Positions 1-9,754 of a stretch of DNA of 64,000 nucleotides are shown here, one piece after another. The position numbers and the translations under genes are program-made. The stretch's first letter is position 1; each line of letters begins with the position of its first letter. Origin of the DNA: Salivita marina. Lineage in GTDB: Bacteria > Pseudomonadota > Gammaproteobacteria > Pseudomonadales > Azotimanducaceae. Location of the stretch: contig JAYQNS010000002.1 in assembly GCA_038144425.1 (NCBI GenBank), forward strand, positions 372,001 through 436,000. Direction: 5' to 3'. The notes beneath the pieces were generated by a model. That model ran no database searches. It was not told where the DNA came from and worked only from the letters and a program-made list of their open reading frames with translations.

Positions 1-804
1 GTGGCGGGGCCTCTGTTTATGCAAGCGGTCCGCCGTGGCGGGGGCGCCTTGCTTCCTATTGATAGCGAGCACAATGCGCTGTTCCAGTGCATGCCTCCTG
101 GCTACATCGCGGGCCAGCCCCCCCGGGGGGTGCGAAAGCTTCTGCTCACCGGATCGGGTGGGCCCTTTCGCAGCCGTGATCCGGCGACCCTTGGGGCCGT
201 GACCCCGGAGGAGGCCTGCGCTCACCCCAATTGGTCCATGGGGCAAAAGATCTCCGTGGATTCCGCGACCATGATGAACAAGGGCCTCGAGTTTATTGAG
301 GCCTGCTTGCTGTTCGCGACGCCGCCGAGCGGGATTGAGGTGGTGATCCATCCCGAATCGGTCATCCACTCCCTCGTCGCCTACGAGGATGGGTCCGTGT
401 TGGCCCAGCTGGGCCTCCCGGATATGCGCACTCCCATTGCCGCGGGCCTGTCCTGGCCGGAGCGGATCGACGCTGGCGTCTCCCTCCTCGATCTTGTAGC
501 CGTGGGTTCCCTCACCTTTGAGGCTCCGAGCTTTGAGCGCTTTCCCTGCCTTGCCTTGGCCCTGGCGGCGGCGGAGCGGGGCGGTCTGGCGCCCGCTTGG
601 TTGAACGCTGCGAATGAGGTGGCCGTTGCCGCCTTCCTGGAGCGGCGCATCGGATATCTCGCGATCCCTGCTATCATTGAGCAGGTGATGCAGGGGGCAA
701 CCCTTTCGCCAGCGGATTCCCTCGAGGCCGTGCTCACCGCCGATCAGGAAGCGCGCTTGGCGGCGGAAGCGCTGCTATCCACCTACGCGGCCAAGAAGGC
801 CTAA
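1..804 (+). CDS. dxr: 1-deoxy-D-xylulose 5-phosphate reductoisomerase, 5' end outside window
   Basis: C-terminal part of DXP reductoisomerase, the NADPH-dependent step that makes 2-C-methyl-D-erythritol 4-phosphate in the MEP isoprenoid pathway. The frame is open from base 1, so the N-terminal NADPH-binding domain lies outside the window and the first codon is not a start. Family motifs are visible: LLPIDSEHNALFQ, LLLTGSGGPFR, MGQKISVDSATMMNKGLE and HPESVIHSLV, the last three forming the substrate and metal site. The 267 residues present correspond to about the last two thirds of a protein usually near 395 residues. rseP follows 21 bases later, as in other gammaproteobacteria, and ispD and ispF of the same pathway are also in the window. 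Confidence 0.97.
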   Translation: MAGPLFMQAVRRGGGALLPIDSEHNALFQCMPPGYIAGQPPRGVRKLLLTGSGGPFRSRDPATLGAVTPEEACAHPNWSMGQKISVDSATMMNKGLEFIEACLLFATPPSGIEVVIHPESVIHSLVAYEDGSVLAQLGLPDMRTPIAAGLSWPERIDAGVSLLDLVAVGSLTFEAPSFERFPCLALALAAAERGGLAPAWLNAANEVAVAAFLERRIGYLAIPAIIEQVMQGATLSPADSLEAVLTADQEARLAAEALLSTYAAKKA

Positions 805-825
805 ATTTCAAGAGAGCATCGCTTC

Positions 826-2112
826 ATGGAGCTGCTGCAAACCATCCTTGCCTTGCTGGTAACGCTTGGAATCCTGGTGACGGTGCACGAGGCAGGGCAC
901 TTTTTTCTTGCCCGTTATTTTGGCGTGCGCGTGCTGCGCTTCTCCCTGGGCATGGGTCCGGTGCTGTGGCGGCGCCAGGGAGCGGACGGGACGGAATTTG
1001 CCTTGAGCCTTTTGCCCATCGGGGGCTACGTCAAGATGCTCGAGGGGGAAGCGGATGGCATCGCCTCGGCGCCTCGCCAGCGCGCCTTCAGCGAAACCCA
1101 CCCCGCGGCCCGCATCGCCATCGCCCTGGGGGGGCCGGTGGCCAATCTCCTTTTGGCGCTGCTCGTCTACTGGGTTCTGTTTGTTTCTGGAGTTACGGGG
1201 CTGGTGCCCTACGTTAAGGCCTTGGAGGGCGCTGAGGGGCCCGCAGCGGGCGCTCGGATCCTCGCCGTCGATGGCCAGGAAACGCCGAGCTGGAACGCGG
1301 TGAATGAAGCCTTGGTGCGGCGCCTCGGGGAATCGGGCCGGATTACCTTTACCCTAGAGGGGGAGCGGGGTCCCTGGACTCTAGAGCGCCCCATTGAGCG
1401 TTGGCTGGCCGATGCTGAGGCGCCTCAATTTCTCGCGGAGCTTAAACTCGAGCCTTCCTACCCGGTGGTGCTGGGTCGGATCCTTGAGGACAGCCCTGCG
1501 GAGACGGCGGGCTTGCGCCCAGGGGATCGCATCACTGCTGTTAACGGGCAGCTGGTGGAGCACTGGCCTGCCTTCGTGAAGGCGGTGCAGGCCGCCGGCT
1601 CGGAAACCCTCACCTTTGACCTTGAGCGGGATGGCGAAGCCCGTCGCCTGACCATTCGGCCGCGCCTTGAGGAGGGCAAGGGTTTTGTTGGAGTGGGCCC
1701 GGCCTACGCCGTGCAGCGCTGGGGTCCTGGGGAAGCAGTGGGGCAGGCGCTTCTGGCCACCTTGGATAAGACGGCCATGACGCTGGGTCTCGTTAAGAAA
1801 ATGGTTCAGGGCCTCGTTTCCACAAGTAACTTGAGCGGCCCCATTACCATTGCTAAGGTCGCCGGCGATTCGGCAAAGTCCGGGGCCGAGACCTTCCTGG
1901 GTTTCCTCGCGCTGCTGAGTGTCAGCCTTGCGGTTTTGAACTTGCTGCCGATCCCGGTCCTCGATGGAGGGCACGTGGTGCTTCATCTGCTTGAGTGGGT
2001 GCGTGGCGCTCCGCTCCCAGAGCGGGTTCAGGCTCTGGGGGTTCAGGTGGGCTTAATGCTGGTCGTGAGCTTAATGGCCCTGGCCCTGATTAACGATTTT
2101 TCCCGACTTTAG
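826..2112 (+). CDS. rseP: RseP site-2 intramembrane zinc protease
   Basis: Inner-membrane S2P metalloprotease that cleaves the anti-sigma factor RseA (releasing sigma-E) and remnant signal peptides. The protein has 428 residues, close to the usual 450. The catalytic HEAGH motif is at residues 21-25 inside the first membrane helix, the second metal motif (PVLDGGH) is near residue 380, and two PDZ domains lie between them (GRILEDSPAETAGLRPGDRI in the second). Hydrophobic helices occur at the N-terminus, near residue 105 and at the C-terminus. It sits between dxr and bamA, which is the conserved envelope-biogenesis order. Confidence 0.97.
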   Translation: MELLQTILALLVTLGILVTVHEAGHFFLARYFGVRVLRFSLGMGPVLWRRQGADGTEFALSLLPIGGYVKMLEGEADGIASAPRQRAFSETHPAARIAIALGGPVANLLLALLVYWVLFVSGVTGLVPYVKALEGAEGPAAGARILAVDGQETPSWNAVNEALVRRLGESGRITFTLEGERGPWTLERPIERWLADAEAPQFLAELKLEPSYPVVLGRILEDSPAETAGLRPGDRITAVNGQLVEHWPAFVKAVQAAGSETLTFDLERDGEARRLTIRPRLEEGKGFVGVGPAYAVQRWGPGEAVGQALLATLDKTAMTLGLVKKMVQGLVSTSNLSGPITIAKVAGDSAKSGAETFLGFLALLSVSLAVLNLLPIPVLDGGHVVLHLLEWVRGAPLPERVQALGVQVGLMLVVSLMALALINDFSRL

Positions 2113-2121
2113 AGACGATTA

Positions 2122-4494
2122 GTGAAATTTCCCTTTCTCTCCGTCCCGCGTTCGGCGCTTCTTGCGCTGATGCTTGGTCTTGCGCCCCTGGGGGCCGTGG
2201 CGCAGGACGCCAGCAGCGCCGCGGCGTTCACCATTGGCGATATCCGGGTACAGGGTTTGCAGCGGGTCTCTCCGGGAACGGTGTTTGGCTTGCTCCCGGT
2301 GAATGTCGGGGACCGCTACGACGAATATTTGGCGCGAGAGACCCTTCGCTCTTTGTTTTCCTCGGGCTACTTCAGCGATATCGGCGTTGGGCGGGATGGG
2401 AACGTGCTGGTGCTCACGCTTCTGGAACGCCCGGCCATTGACACCATCACCCTCGACGGCAATGAATCAATCGAGAGCGATGCGTTGCTGGAGGGACTCG
2501 CGGGCTCGGGGCTTGCTGAGGGAGAAATTTTCCAACGCGCCACCCTCGAGCGGGTCGAGCTCGAGCTGACGCGCCAGTATGTCTCCCAGGGCCGCTACGG
2601 GGCTAGCATCGAGGCGGAGGTTGAGGAACTTCCGCGGAATCGGGTGGCGGTAAAGATCGAGATCGAAGAGGGTTCCGTGGCTAAGGTGCGCCACCTAAAT
2701 ATTGTAGGGAACTCGGTGTACTCCGACCAGGAGCTCCTCGACAGTTTCGAGATGAAGCTTCCGAGTCTCCTTTCATTTTACAAGAACGACGACCGCTACT
2801 CCCGGGAAAAGCTCTCCGGCGACCTTGAGCGCCTCGAGGCCTATTACAAAGATACGGGCTACGTAAATTTTCGTATCGATTCCACCCAGGTGACCGTCAA
2901 CCCCGATAAGAGTGAGGTGTACATCACCATCAACGTTGACGAGGGAAGCAAGTACACCGTTAGTGACGTGGAGTTGGCCGGGGAACTGAACGATGTCCCC
3001 GCCGAGGCCCTTGAATCCCTACTCCTGGTGTTCGAAGGGCAAACCTTTTCCCAGGCCCTCGTGACTGCCACGGAAGAGCGGCTCACGGGTGCCCTGGGGG
3101 ATGCGGGCTATACCTTTGCGGAAGCCAATGGCGTGCCTGAAGTTGATGAAGACGCTGAAACGGTGCGCATGCGCTTTTTCGTTGATGCGGGGCAGCGCGC
3201 GTACGTCCGCCGGATTAATTTTCGGGGGAACACGCTGACCCGAGATAACGTGCTGCGTCGGGAAATGCGCCAGCAAGAGGGGGGGTGGGCATCGACCACC
3301 CAGATTGATTTTTCTAAAATCCGACTAGAGCGGCTGGGGTACTTCAAAAACGTCAACGTCGAAACGCCAGCCGTTCCCGGGACGGAGAACCAGATCGACG
3401 TCGAGTTCACCGTGGAGGAACAACCCTCCGGGAGTATTTCCGGCACCCTCGGCTACGCCCAGCAGGCAGGGCTGATCCTCGGGGCTCAGTATCAGGAAAA
3501 TAACGTGTTCGGGACGGGAAACTCCACCGGCATTGGTGTTAACTGGTCCCAGTTCCAGCAATCCTTGAATTTCAACTTCTTTAATCCCTATTTCACCGTC
3601 GACGGCATTAGCCGGGGCTTTAACCTGTTTTACCGGGAAACGAACTTTGGTCGGCAGAATATCGCACGCTTCCTGACCAACGCTTATGGGGTTGGGGTCA
3701 ATTTTGGCTACCCCATTAGCGAGGTCGAGCGTCTGAATTTCGGGGTAAACGTCGACTACACGGATGTTACGGCGGGGCTTTTCCCCGCTCAGGAGATCAC
3801 CAGCTTCATCCAGTCCGAGGGCAGCACCTTCCTGAACTACACGGCAAACGTCACCTGGATCAACTCCCAGCTGAATCGGGGGCTCTTTCCCACCCGGGGT
3901 TCGTCCCAAAACCTCTCGGCGGAAATTGCTCTTCCTGGCAGCGATCTCGCGTTCTTTAAGGTGCGCTACGAGGGTCAAAGGTTCATCCCCCTTGGCCCCA
4001 TCTTCACCCTTCGAGCTCACACTAAGTTGGGCTACGGTGACGCCTTTGGGGGTAGCTCAACGTTGCCCTTCTACGAGCACTTCTTCGCCGGTGGCTTTGG
4101 CTCCGTGCGGGGCTTTGAGCTCAACTCCCTGGGTCCCCGGGCCACGGAGCCTCCGGACTCCCCGTTCCAGGGGCGTCGGCCCCAGCCCTTCGGGGGGAAC
4201 GTGCTGATCACCGGTGGCTTGGAAGTGATCCTGCCCGTGCCCTTTGTGGAAGATGATCGGCAGTTCCGTCCTGTAGCCTTCTTCGACTTCGGCAACGTCT
4301 TTAACACGGACTGCCCTCGCACTAGCTCGCGCTGCTACGGGCCGTCGCTGGACGACATGCGCTACTCCCTAGGTATTGGGGTGACCTGGCTGAGTGGCTT
4401 TGGCCCCCTATCTTTCGGTATAGCACAGGTTTTCAACGAAGATACGGACGACCAAACTCAGTTTTTCCAGTTTGAGCTGGGCCGCACGTTCTGA
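2122..4494 (+). CDS. bamA: BamA outer-membrane protein assembly factor
   Basis: Central Omp85 component of the BAM complex, which folds beta-barrel proteins into the outer membrane. The GTG start at 2122 gives a signal peptide (hydrophobic core ALLALMLGLAPLGAVAQ, about residues 12-28). POTRA repeats follow to about residue 430 and then the C-terminal barrel, with the conserved VRGFE lid motif near residue 660 and a terminal aromatic residue (FELGRTF). At 790 residues it has family length. BamA is needed whether or not the organism has LPS. In E. coli, LptD folding depends on it, so it would also be required for an Lpt-type exporter of another glycolipid. Confidence 0.97.
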   Translation: MKFPFLSVPRSALLALMLGLAPLGAVAQDASSAAAFTIGDIRVQGLQRVSPGTVFGLLPVNVGDRYDEYLARETLRSLFSSGYFSDIGVGRDGNVLVLTLLERPAIDTITLDGNESIESDALLEGLAGSGLAEGEIFQRATLERVELELTRQYVSQGRYGASIEAEVEELPRNRVAVKIEIEEGSVAKVRHLNIVGNSVYSDQELLDSFEMKLPSLLSFYKNDDRYSREKLSGDLERLEAYYKDTGYVNFRIDSTQVTVNPDKSEVYITINVDEGSKYTVSDVELAGELNDVPAEALESLLLVFEGQTFSQALVTATEERLTGALGDAGYTFAEANGVPEVDEDAETVRMRFFVDAGQRAYVRRINFRGNTLTRDNVLRREMRQQEGGWASTTQIDFSKIRLERLGYFKNVNVETPAVPGTENQIDVEFTVEEQPSGSISGTLGYAQQAGLILGAQYQENNVFGTGNSTGIGVNWSQFQQSLNFNFFNPYFTVDGISRGFNLFYRETNFGRQNIARFLTNAYGVGVNFGYPISEVERLNFGVNVDYTDVTAGLFPAQEITSFIQSEGSTFLNYTANVTWINSQLNRGLFPTRGSSQNLSAEIALPGSDLAFFKVRYEGQRFIPLGPIFTLRAHTKLGYGDAFGGSSTLPFYEHFFAGGFGSVRGFELNSLGPRATEPPDSPFQGRRPQPFGGNVLITGGLEVILPVPFVEDDRQFRPVAFFDFGNVFNTDCPRTSSRCYGPSLDDMRYSLGIGVTWLSGFGPLSFGIAQVFNEDTDDQTQFFQFELGRTF

Positions 4495-4594
4495 TCTGAA
4501 GGTGTGCTTAGCGCGCGGGCGGGGTACACTGCCGCGCCGGGCGTTCAGGTAGGCGCCTCGGGTTTATCTGTTACCGCATGAGGGAGATTTCACC

Positions 4595-5101
4595 GTGAAG
4601 CGAGTACTGGCTTTTGTCCTGGCTCTTGGCGCCTTGGGCGTCGCCCCCTTAGCCGGGGCAGAACTCAAAATAGCCGTGGTCGATGTACAAGCCGCCATCG
4701 GCCAAACTCAAGAAGCGCAGAGCTTCCTGGAAAAGGTGCAGGAGTCGCTGGAAGCGGATTTGGAGCGGATCCGAGAGCTTACGGCGCAGCGCGCCGAGAT
4801 CGAAGAGAAGGTTCAGCGGGACGCGGAAGTCATGGGCGAGGAAGAGCGCACTCGCCTTTCGGAGGACTATGAGCGCCTGACCTCTGATCTTCAGTACCGC
4901 ACGGAGACCTACCAGAAGGCCGTGAATCGCCGCCGCAATGAGCTTTTCCAAAAAATGGGTCCCGGCGTCCAGGCTGCCCTCGATGACCTCGTGAAGCTCG
5001 AGGCCTACGATCTGGTTCTTCCACGGAACACAGTGATCTACGTGAACCCCAAGCACGACATTACGCGTAAGGTCACGGAAGTTCTCGACAAGCAGAGCTA
5101 A
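4595..5101 (+). CDS. skp: OmpH/Skp family periplasmic chaperone
   Basis: Periplasmic holdase that keeps unfolded outer-membrane proteins soluble on their way to BAM. The 168-residue protein has a signal peptide (about residues 1-22, ending AGAELKIAVVD) and a long charged alpha-helical coiled coil (residues about 40-130, rich in E, R, Q and L), as in Skp. It lies 100 bases after bamA. In most gammaproteobacteria the next gene is lpxD; here the 63 bases after the stop lead directly to fabZ. Confidence 0.93.
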   Translation: MKRVLAFVLALGALGVAPLAGAELKIAVVDVQAAIGQTQEAQSFLEKVQESLEADLERIRELTAQRAEIEEKVQRDAEVMGEEERTRLSEDYERLTSDLQYRTETYQKAVNRRRNELFQKMGPGVQAALDDLVKLEAYDLVLPRNTVIYVNPKHDITRKVTEVLDKQS

Positions 5102-5164
5102 GGCAAGGCGACAGTCGGCGGCGTCGGTTTCGCCGGCGCCGCCCCGGCTGAAAGGAGTCTTGCG

Positions 5165-5614
5165 GTGGAATATCCCCTTTCCATAGAAACCATTCTTGAG
5201 CGCCTTCCTCATCGCTACCCGTTTCTCCTCGTGGATCGGGTGCTTGAGGTCGATCTTGGCGCTTCCATTCGGGCGCTGAAGAACGTCACCATCAACGAAC
5301 CCTTCTTTCAGGGGCACTTCCCTGGCCACCCTGTGATGCCGGGGGTGCTGATGGTCGAGGCCCTGGCCCAGACCGCAGGCATCCTCGCCTTCCTCACGCA
5401 CAGCCAGCATCCGGAAGACGATGCCGTGGTCTACCTGGCGGGCACGGATCGGTGCCGCTTTAAGCGCCCTGTGACCCCTGGGGATCAGCTGATCCTGGAG
5501 GCGAAATTTCTCGTTGATAAGCGCCGGCTAATGAAGTTCGCCTGCCGTGCCCTGGTTGACGACCAAGTGGTATGCGAGACCGAGCTCATGTGCGCCCAGC
5601 GCGCCCTTACCTAG
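5165..5614 (+). CDS. fabZ: 3-hydroxyacyl-ACP dehydratase FabZ
   Basis: Dehydrates beta-hydroxyacyl-ACP to trans-2-enoyl-ACP in fatty-acid elongation. The 149-residue protein has the hot-dog-fold active-site segment GHFPGHPVMPGVLMVEALAQ (residues about 49-68, with the catalytic His and Glu) and the N-terminal LPHRYPFLLVDRV motif. The GTG start at 5165 follows AAAGGAG at 5151-5157. FabZ normally sits between lpxD and lpxA because it competes with lipid A synthesis for 3-hydroxyacyl-ACP. Here both lpx neighbours are absent and rnhB begins 2 bases after the fabZ stop. Confidence 0.97.
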   Translation: MEYPLSIETILERLPHRYPFLLVDRVLEVDLGASIRALKNVTINEPFFQGHFPGHPVMPGVLMVEALAQTAGILAFLTHSQHPEDDAVVYLAGTDRCRFKRPVTPGDQLILEAKFLVDKRRLMKFACRALVDDQVVCETELMCAQRALT

Positions 5615-5615
5615 C

Positions 5616-6278
5616 GTGTCCCCTCGCCGTACCCGCCCTCCCTTACCCCTTTGGCTCTCCGAATGGGGCGATGCCCCGGAGGGCTGGGTCGCAGGCGTCG
5701 ATGAAGTTGGACGTGGTCCCCTGGCCGGGCCCGTGGTGGCGGCGGCGGTGGTGTTCCCAGCCGGCGAAACCCCGCCGGCGGTGGGGGACTCGAAGACCTT
5801 GAGCGCGACCCGGCGCGCGGCCCTGGTCCCAGAGATTAAGGCGGGGGCCTTGGCCTGGGCCTTGGGCTGGGCAGACGTGGATGAAATTGACCGGCTAAAT
5901 ATTTTGCAGGCGAGCCTTTTGGCGATGCGCCGGGCACTGGAAGGGCTGAAGCGTGAGCCCGCGCTGGTCCTTATCGATGGTAATCAGCGGATTCCCGAGT
6001 TTCCTTGTCCGCAGCGAACCGTTCCTCAGGGAGATAGGCGGTTGGCGTCGATCGCAGCGTCGTCGATTCTGGCGAAGGAAGCCCGGGATGAGGCGCTCCG
6101 CGCGCTCGGCGAGCGCTATCCTGGCTATGGCTTCGAGCGCCATTCCGGCTATCCTGTACCGGAGCATCTCGCCGCCCTCGAGGCCCTTGGGCCAACCCCA
6201 GCCCATCGTCGAAGCTTTGGGCCCGTGCGGCGATGTATGGCCGCCTTCACCCCGGGAAAGGAACCGAAGCCATCGTGA
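5616..6278 (+). CDS. rnhB: Ribonuclease HII
   Basis: Endoribonuclease that nicks RNA-DNA hybrids and misincorporated ribonucleotides. The motif VAGVDEVGRGPLAGPVV carries the catalytic Asp29-Glu30, and further family motifs are GDSKTLS, LIDGNQ and the ASSILAKEARD segment with the second acidic pair. The GTG at 5616, just after the fabZ stop, is chosen because it gives the normal spacing to the first motif; an open frame extends upstream into fabZ but has no family similarity. The stop overlaps the dnaE GTG start (GTGA). lpxA and lpxB, usually between fabZ and rnhB, are missing. Confidence 0.95.
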   Translation: MSPRRTRPPLPLWLSEWGDAPEGWVAGVDEVGRGPLAGPVVAAAVVFPAGETPPAVGDSKTLSATRRAALVPEIKAGALAWALGWADVDEIDRLNILQASLLAMRRALEGLKREPALVLIDGNQRIPEFPCPQRTVPQGDRRLASIAASSILAKEARDEALRALGERYPGYGFERHSGYPVPEHLAALEALGPTPAHRRSFGPVRRCMAAFTPGKEPKPS

Positions 6279-9200
6279 CCGCCCCGCCCTTCGTCCATCT
6301 TCGCGTGCACTCGGAGTACAGCCTCATCGACGGGCTGGTCCGGGTGAAGCCGCTGGTGGCCCGGTGCGAAGCCCTGGGTATGCCGGCGGTGGGGCTGACT
6401 GATCACAATAATCTCTTCGCCCTCCTGAAGTTCTACGGAGCCGCCCGAGGTGCGGGTATTAAGCCGATCGTAGGATGCGACCTTGCCCTTCGGGATGAAA
6501 ACGGCGCCCTGAGCCAGGCGACCGTTTTTGTCGAGAGTGCTGCGGGCTATGGTCATCTGACCCGTCTTATTTCCGACGCTTACCTCGGGCCGGAGCGCGC
6601 CTCGGCCGTCGCCGTGGCGAAGGACGCGTTGCTTGCCCAGAACGAGGGGTTGCTCCTGCTTCTCGGACGTCATTCCCCCCTTGGCGCCCTCGCTGAAGAG
6701 GATGAGGTCACCTTTGCTAGGGCCTTGGCCCCCTGGCAAGCGGCCTTCGGGGATCGCCTCTTTCTCGAGCTCACCCGGACTGGCCGAGCTGGGGAGGAAA
6801 GCTGGCTCGCTGCCGCCATGCATGCTTCAGCCGGCTGCGGAGTGCCGGTGGTCGCGACGAATGACGTGCGCTTTCTTGAGGCCGACGATTACGAGGCCCA
6901 CGAGACGCGGGTCTGTATCCACGAGGGGCGGGTCCTGGGCGATCCTCGCCGGCCCCGGCGTTACAGCGAGGCTCAGTATTTCTGCAGCGCCGAGGAGATG
7001 CAGGCGCGCTTTGCGGATATTCCGGAGGCGCTGAGCAATACGGTGGTGATTGCCCAGCGCTGCAATCTCACCCTCGCTCTGGATACCTACTATCTGCCCG
7101 AGTATCCGATCCCCGAGGGGGAAACACTGGAGGGCTACTTTCGCCGCATCAGCTGGGAGGGCCTCGCGGCGCGCCTGGCCCGGCTGCCCGAGCTTCCAGA
7201 GGACGGAGAGCAAGGCCGCAAGGCCTACGAGGCGCGACTTCAAGAAGAGCTCGACATCATTTGCCAGATGGACTTCCCAGGCTACTTCCTCATCGTGGCG
7301 GAGTTTATTGCCTGGGCGAAGGGCAACGGCGTGCCCGTGGGTCCGGGGCGAGGCTCCGGCGCTGGCTCCTTGGTGGCCTATGCGCTCGGCATTACTAATC
7401 TCGATCCCCTGGCCTACGACCTGCTGTTTGAGCGCTTCCTGAATCCCGAGCGAGTGTCCATGCCCGACTTTGATGTGGATTTTTGCATGGAAGGCCGGGA
7501 CCGGGTTATCGGCCATGTGGCAGACCTCTACGGCGCCGCTGCCGTTTCGCAGATCGTGACCTACGGCACCATGGCTGCGAAGGCCGTGGTGCGGGACGTT
7601 GCCCGGGTCCAGGGTAAGCCCTACGGCCTCGCCGACAAGCTTTCCAAAATGATCCCCTTCGAGGTCGGCATGACCTTGCACAAGGCCCTCGAGCAAGAGC
7701 CCACCCTGAAGGCCTTCGTTGCGGAGAACGAAGAGGTCAGTGAAATCATGGACATGGCCTTCTCCCTGGAAGGCCTGGTGCGCAACATCGGAAAGCACGC
7801 GGGCGGTGTGGTTATTGCTCCAGGGCAGCTCACGGATTTCGTACCCCTCGTCACGGACGAGCAGGGCGCCCTCATGACCCAGTTTGATAAGGACGACGTC
7901 GAGCGCGCGGGGCTAGTGAAGTTCGACTTTCTGGGCCTTCGGACCCTCACGATTATCAACTGGGCGCTCGAAGCCATTAACGCGCTGCGCGCGGCGCGGG
8001 ACGAGCTGGCTCTGGATATTGACGACATTCCTCTGGATGACGATCGGGTCTTTGGGCTTCTGAAGCGGGCGGAAACCACCGCCGTATTTCAGCTCGAATC
8101 CCGGGGCATGAAGGAGCTGATCAAACGCCTGCTTCCAGACAGCTTTGAGGATATTGTGGCTCTCGTGGCCCTGTTCCGCCCTGGGCCTCTGCAGTCCGGT
8201 ATGGTCGATGATTTCATCGACCGGAAGCATGGTCGGGCCACGGTGACCTACCCCCATCCGGCCCTTGAGCCCATTTTGAGCAACACCTACGGCGTCATCC
8301 TGTATCAAGAGCAGGTGATGCAGATCGCCCAGGTGCTTGCTGGCTATACCCTCGGCGGCGCGGACCTTTTGCGGCGGGCCATGGGTAAGAAAAAACCCGA
8401 GGAAATGGCGAAGCAGCGGGAAATCTTTCTTACCGGGGCCGCGGCCCAGGGGATCGACGGGAGCATTGCCTCCCCCATTTTCGATCTTATGGAGAAGTTC
8501 GCGGGCTACGGCTTTAACAAATCCCATTCCGCCGCCTACGCCCTCGTTTCCTATCAGACTGCCTGGCTAAAGCATCACTATCCCGCCCCCTTCATGGCGG
8601 CGGTGATGTCCTCCGACATGCAGAACACGGACAAGATCGTCGTGTTTATTGAGGAGGCCCGGCAGATGGGTCTTTCCCTGCGGCCGCCGGATGTGAATCA
8701 CGGGGCTTACCGCTTTCAAGCCACCGCTGAAGGGGAAATTATCTACGGGCTTGGGGCCATTAAGGGCGTGGGGGAAGGGCCTATCGAGGCTATCGTCGCA
8801 AGCCGGAGCGAAGCAGGCCCCTATGAGGATCTTTTCGATCTCTGTCGCCGGGTGGACGCCCGGCGCCTGGGGAAGCGCGTGCTTGAGGCGCTTATTCGCG
8901 CCGGGGCCCTCGATTCCCTCGCGCCTCAGACGGAAGCGGGTCCTGCTCATCGAGGCGCACTGCTGGCGCAGCTGGATGAGGCGCTGCAAGCCGCGGAGCA
9001 AGCGCTCCGCAACGATGCCGCGGGCATGGGGGATCTCTTTGGCGGCTTGGAAGCGCCCGCTGCCCCTCCGGGGCTTACGGCAGTGCGCCCCCTCAGTGAG
9101 CAGGAACGGCTGCGGGGTGAGAAGGAAACCCTGGGGCTTTACCTCACGGGCCATCCCATCGACAGCTACGAGGACGAGCTCCGTTCCATGGTGCCCACGC

Positions 9201-9754
9201 GCCTGGCTGAGTTGAAGGCCGATCGCGGTTCGCAGTTGGTGGCGGGCCTCGTGGTGGATCTTCGGGTCGTTCGGACCAAGCGCGGGGACGCCATCCTTTT
9301 TGCCACCATTGACGATCGCAGCGGTCGCCTGGAGATTCTAATCTCCGGAGACGTGCTTGATGCGCATCGGGAAAAGCTGGTCAAGGATGCGGTGCTGCTG
9401 TTCGAAGGGGAGCTGTCCTTTGACGATTTTTCCGGCGCCCTGCGCATGCGCCGATGCCAGGGCCTATTTTCCATAACGGAGGCACGACAGCGTTTCGCCG
9501 TCGCCCTAGAACTTTGCCTGTCGCAAAGGGACGAAGCGCTGGGCTTCGCGACCCAGCTGGCAGAGGCCCTCGCGCCCTACCGAGGCGAGGGCTGTCCCGT
9601 CGCGGTGCACTATCGTCGCTGCGATGCTGAGGTTCGGCTCCGCCTGTCTGATGAGTGGCGGGTGCTGCCCAGCGATGACCTTCTAGAGCGGCTCCGGGAG
9701 CGCCTCCCCGTCGATCGGGTGGCGCTGCGCTATCCCGAGCACCGTGGATCCTAA
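6275..9754 (+). CDS. dnaE: DNA polymerase III alpha subunit
   Basis: Replicative polymerase catalytic subunit (type-1 DnaE). At 1159 residues it matches the E. coli protein (1160). Domains in order are an N-terminal PHP domain (HLRVHSEYSLIDGLV, TDHNNLFAL), a polymerase core with GPGRGSGAGSLVAYALGIT and the catalytic acidic motif MPDFDVDFCMEGRD (about residues 397-407), a helix-hairpin-helix region near residues 830-870, and an OB-fold (LVAGLVVDLRVVRTKRGD, about residue 990). The GTG start at 6275 overlaps the rnhB stop. The dnaE end overlaps the tilS start by 11 bases, so accA, often found next, is not here. Confidence 0.98.
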   Translation: MTAPPFVHLRVHSEYSLIDGLVRVKPLVARCEALGMPAVGLTDHNNLFALLKFYGAARGAGIKPIVGCDLALRDENGALSQATVFVESAAGYGHLTRLISDAYLGPERASAVAVAKDALLAQNEGLLLLLGRHSPLGALAEEDEVTFARALAPWQAAFGDRLFLELTRTGRAGEESWLAAAMHASAGCGVPVVATNDVRFLEADDYEAHETRVCIHEGRVLGDPRRPRRYSEAQYFCSAEEMQARFADIPEALSNTVVIAQRCNLTLALDTYYLPEYPIPEGETLEGYFRRISWEGLAARLARLPELPEDGEQGRKAYEARLQEELDIICQMDFPGYFLIVAEFIAWAKGNGVPVGPGRGSGAGSLVAYALGITNLDPLAYDLLFERFLNPERVSMPDFDVDFCMEGRDRVIGHVADLYGAAAVSQIVTYGTMAAKAVVRDVARVQGKPYGLADKLSKMIPFEVGMTLHKALEQEPTLKAFVAENEEVSEIMDMAFSLEGLVRNIGKHAGGVVIAPGQLTDFVPLVTDEQGALMTQFDKDDVERAGLVKFDFLGLRTLTIINWALEAINALRAARDELALDIDDIPLDDDRVFGLLKRAETTAVFQLESRGMKELIKRLLPDSFEDIVALVALFRPGPLQSGMVDDFIDRKHGRATVTYPHPALEPILSNTYGVILYQEQVMQIAQVLAGYTLGGADLLRRAMGKKKPEEMAKQREIFLTGAAAQGIDGSIASPIFDLMEKFAGYGFNKSHSAAYALVSYQTAWLKHHYPAPFMAAVMSSDMQNTDKIVVFIEEARQMGLSLRPPDVNHGAYRFQATAEGEIIYGLGAIKGVGEGPIEAIVASRSEAGPYEDLFDLCRRVDARRLGKRVLEALIRAGALDSLAPQTEAGPAHRGALLAQLDEALQAAEQALRNDAAGMGDLFGGLEAPAAPPGLTAVRPLSEQERLRGEKETLGLYLTGHPIDSYEDELRSMVPTRLAELKADRGSQLVAGLVVDLRVVRTKRGDAILFATIDDRSGRLEILISGDVLDAHREKLVKDAVLLFEGELSFDDFSGALRMRRCQGLFSITEARQRFAVALELCLSQRDEALGFATQLAEALAPYRGEGCPVAVHYRRCDAEVRLRLSDEWRVLPSDDLLERLRERLPVDRVALRYPEHRGS

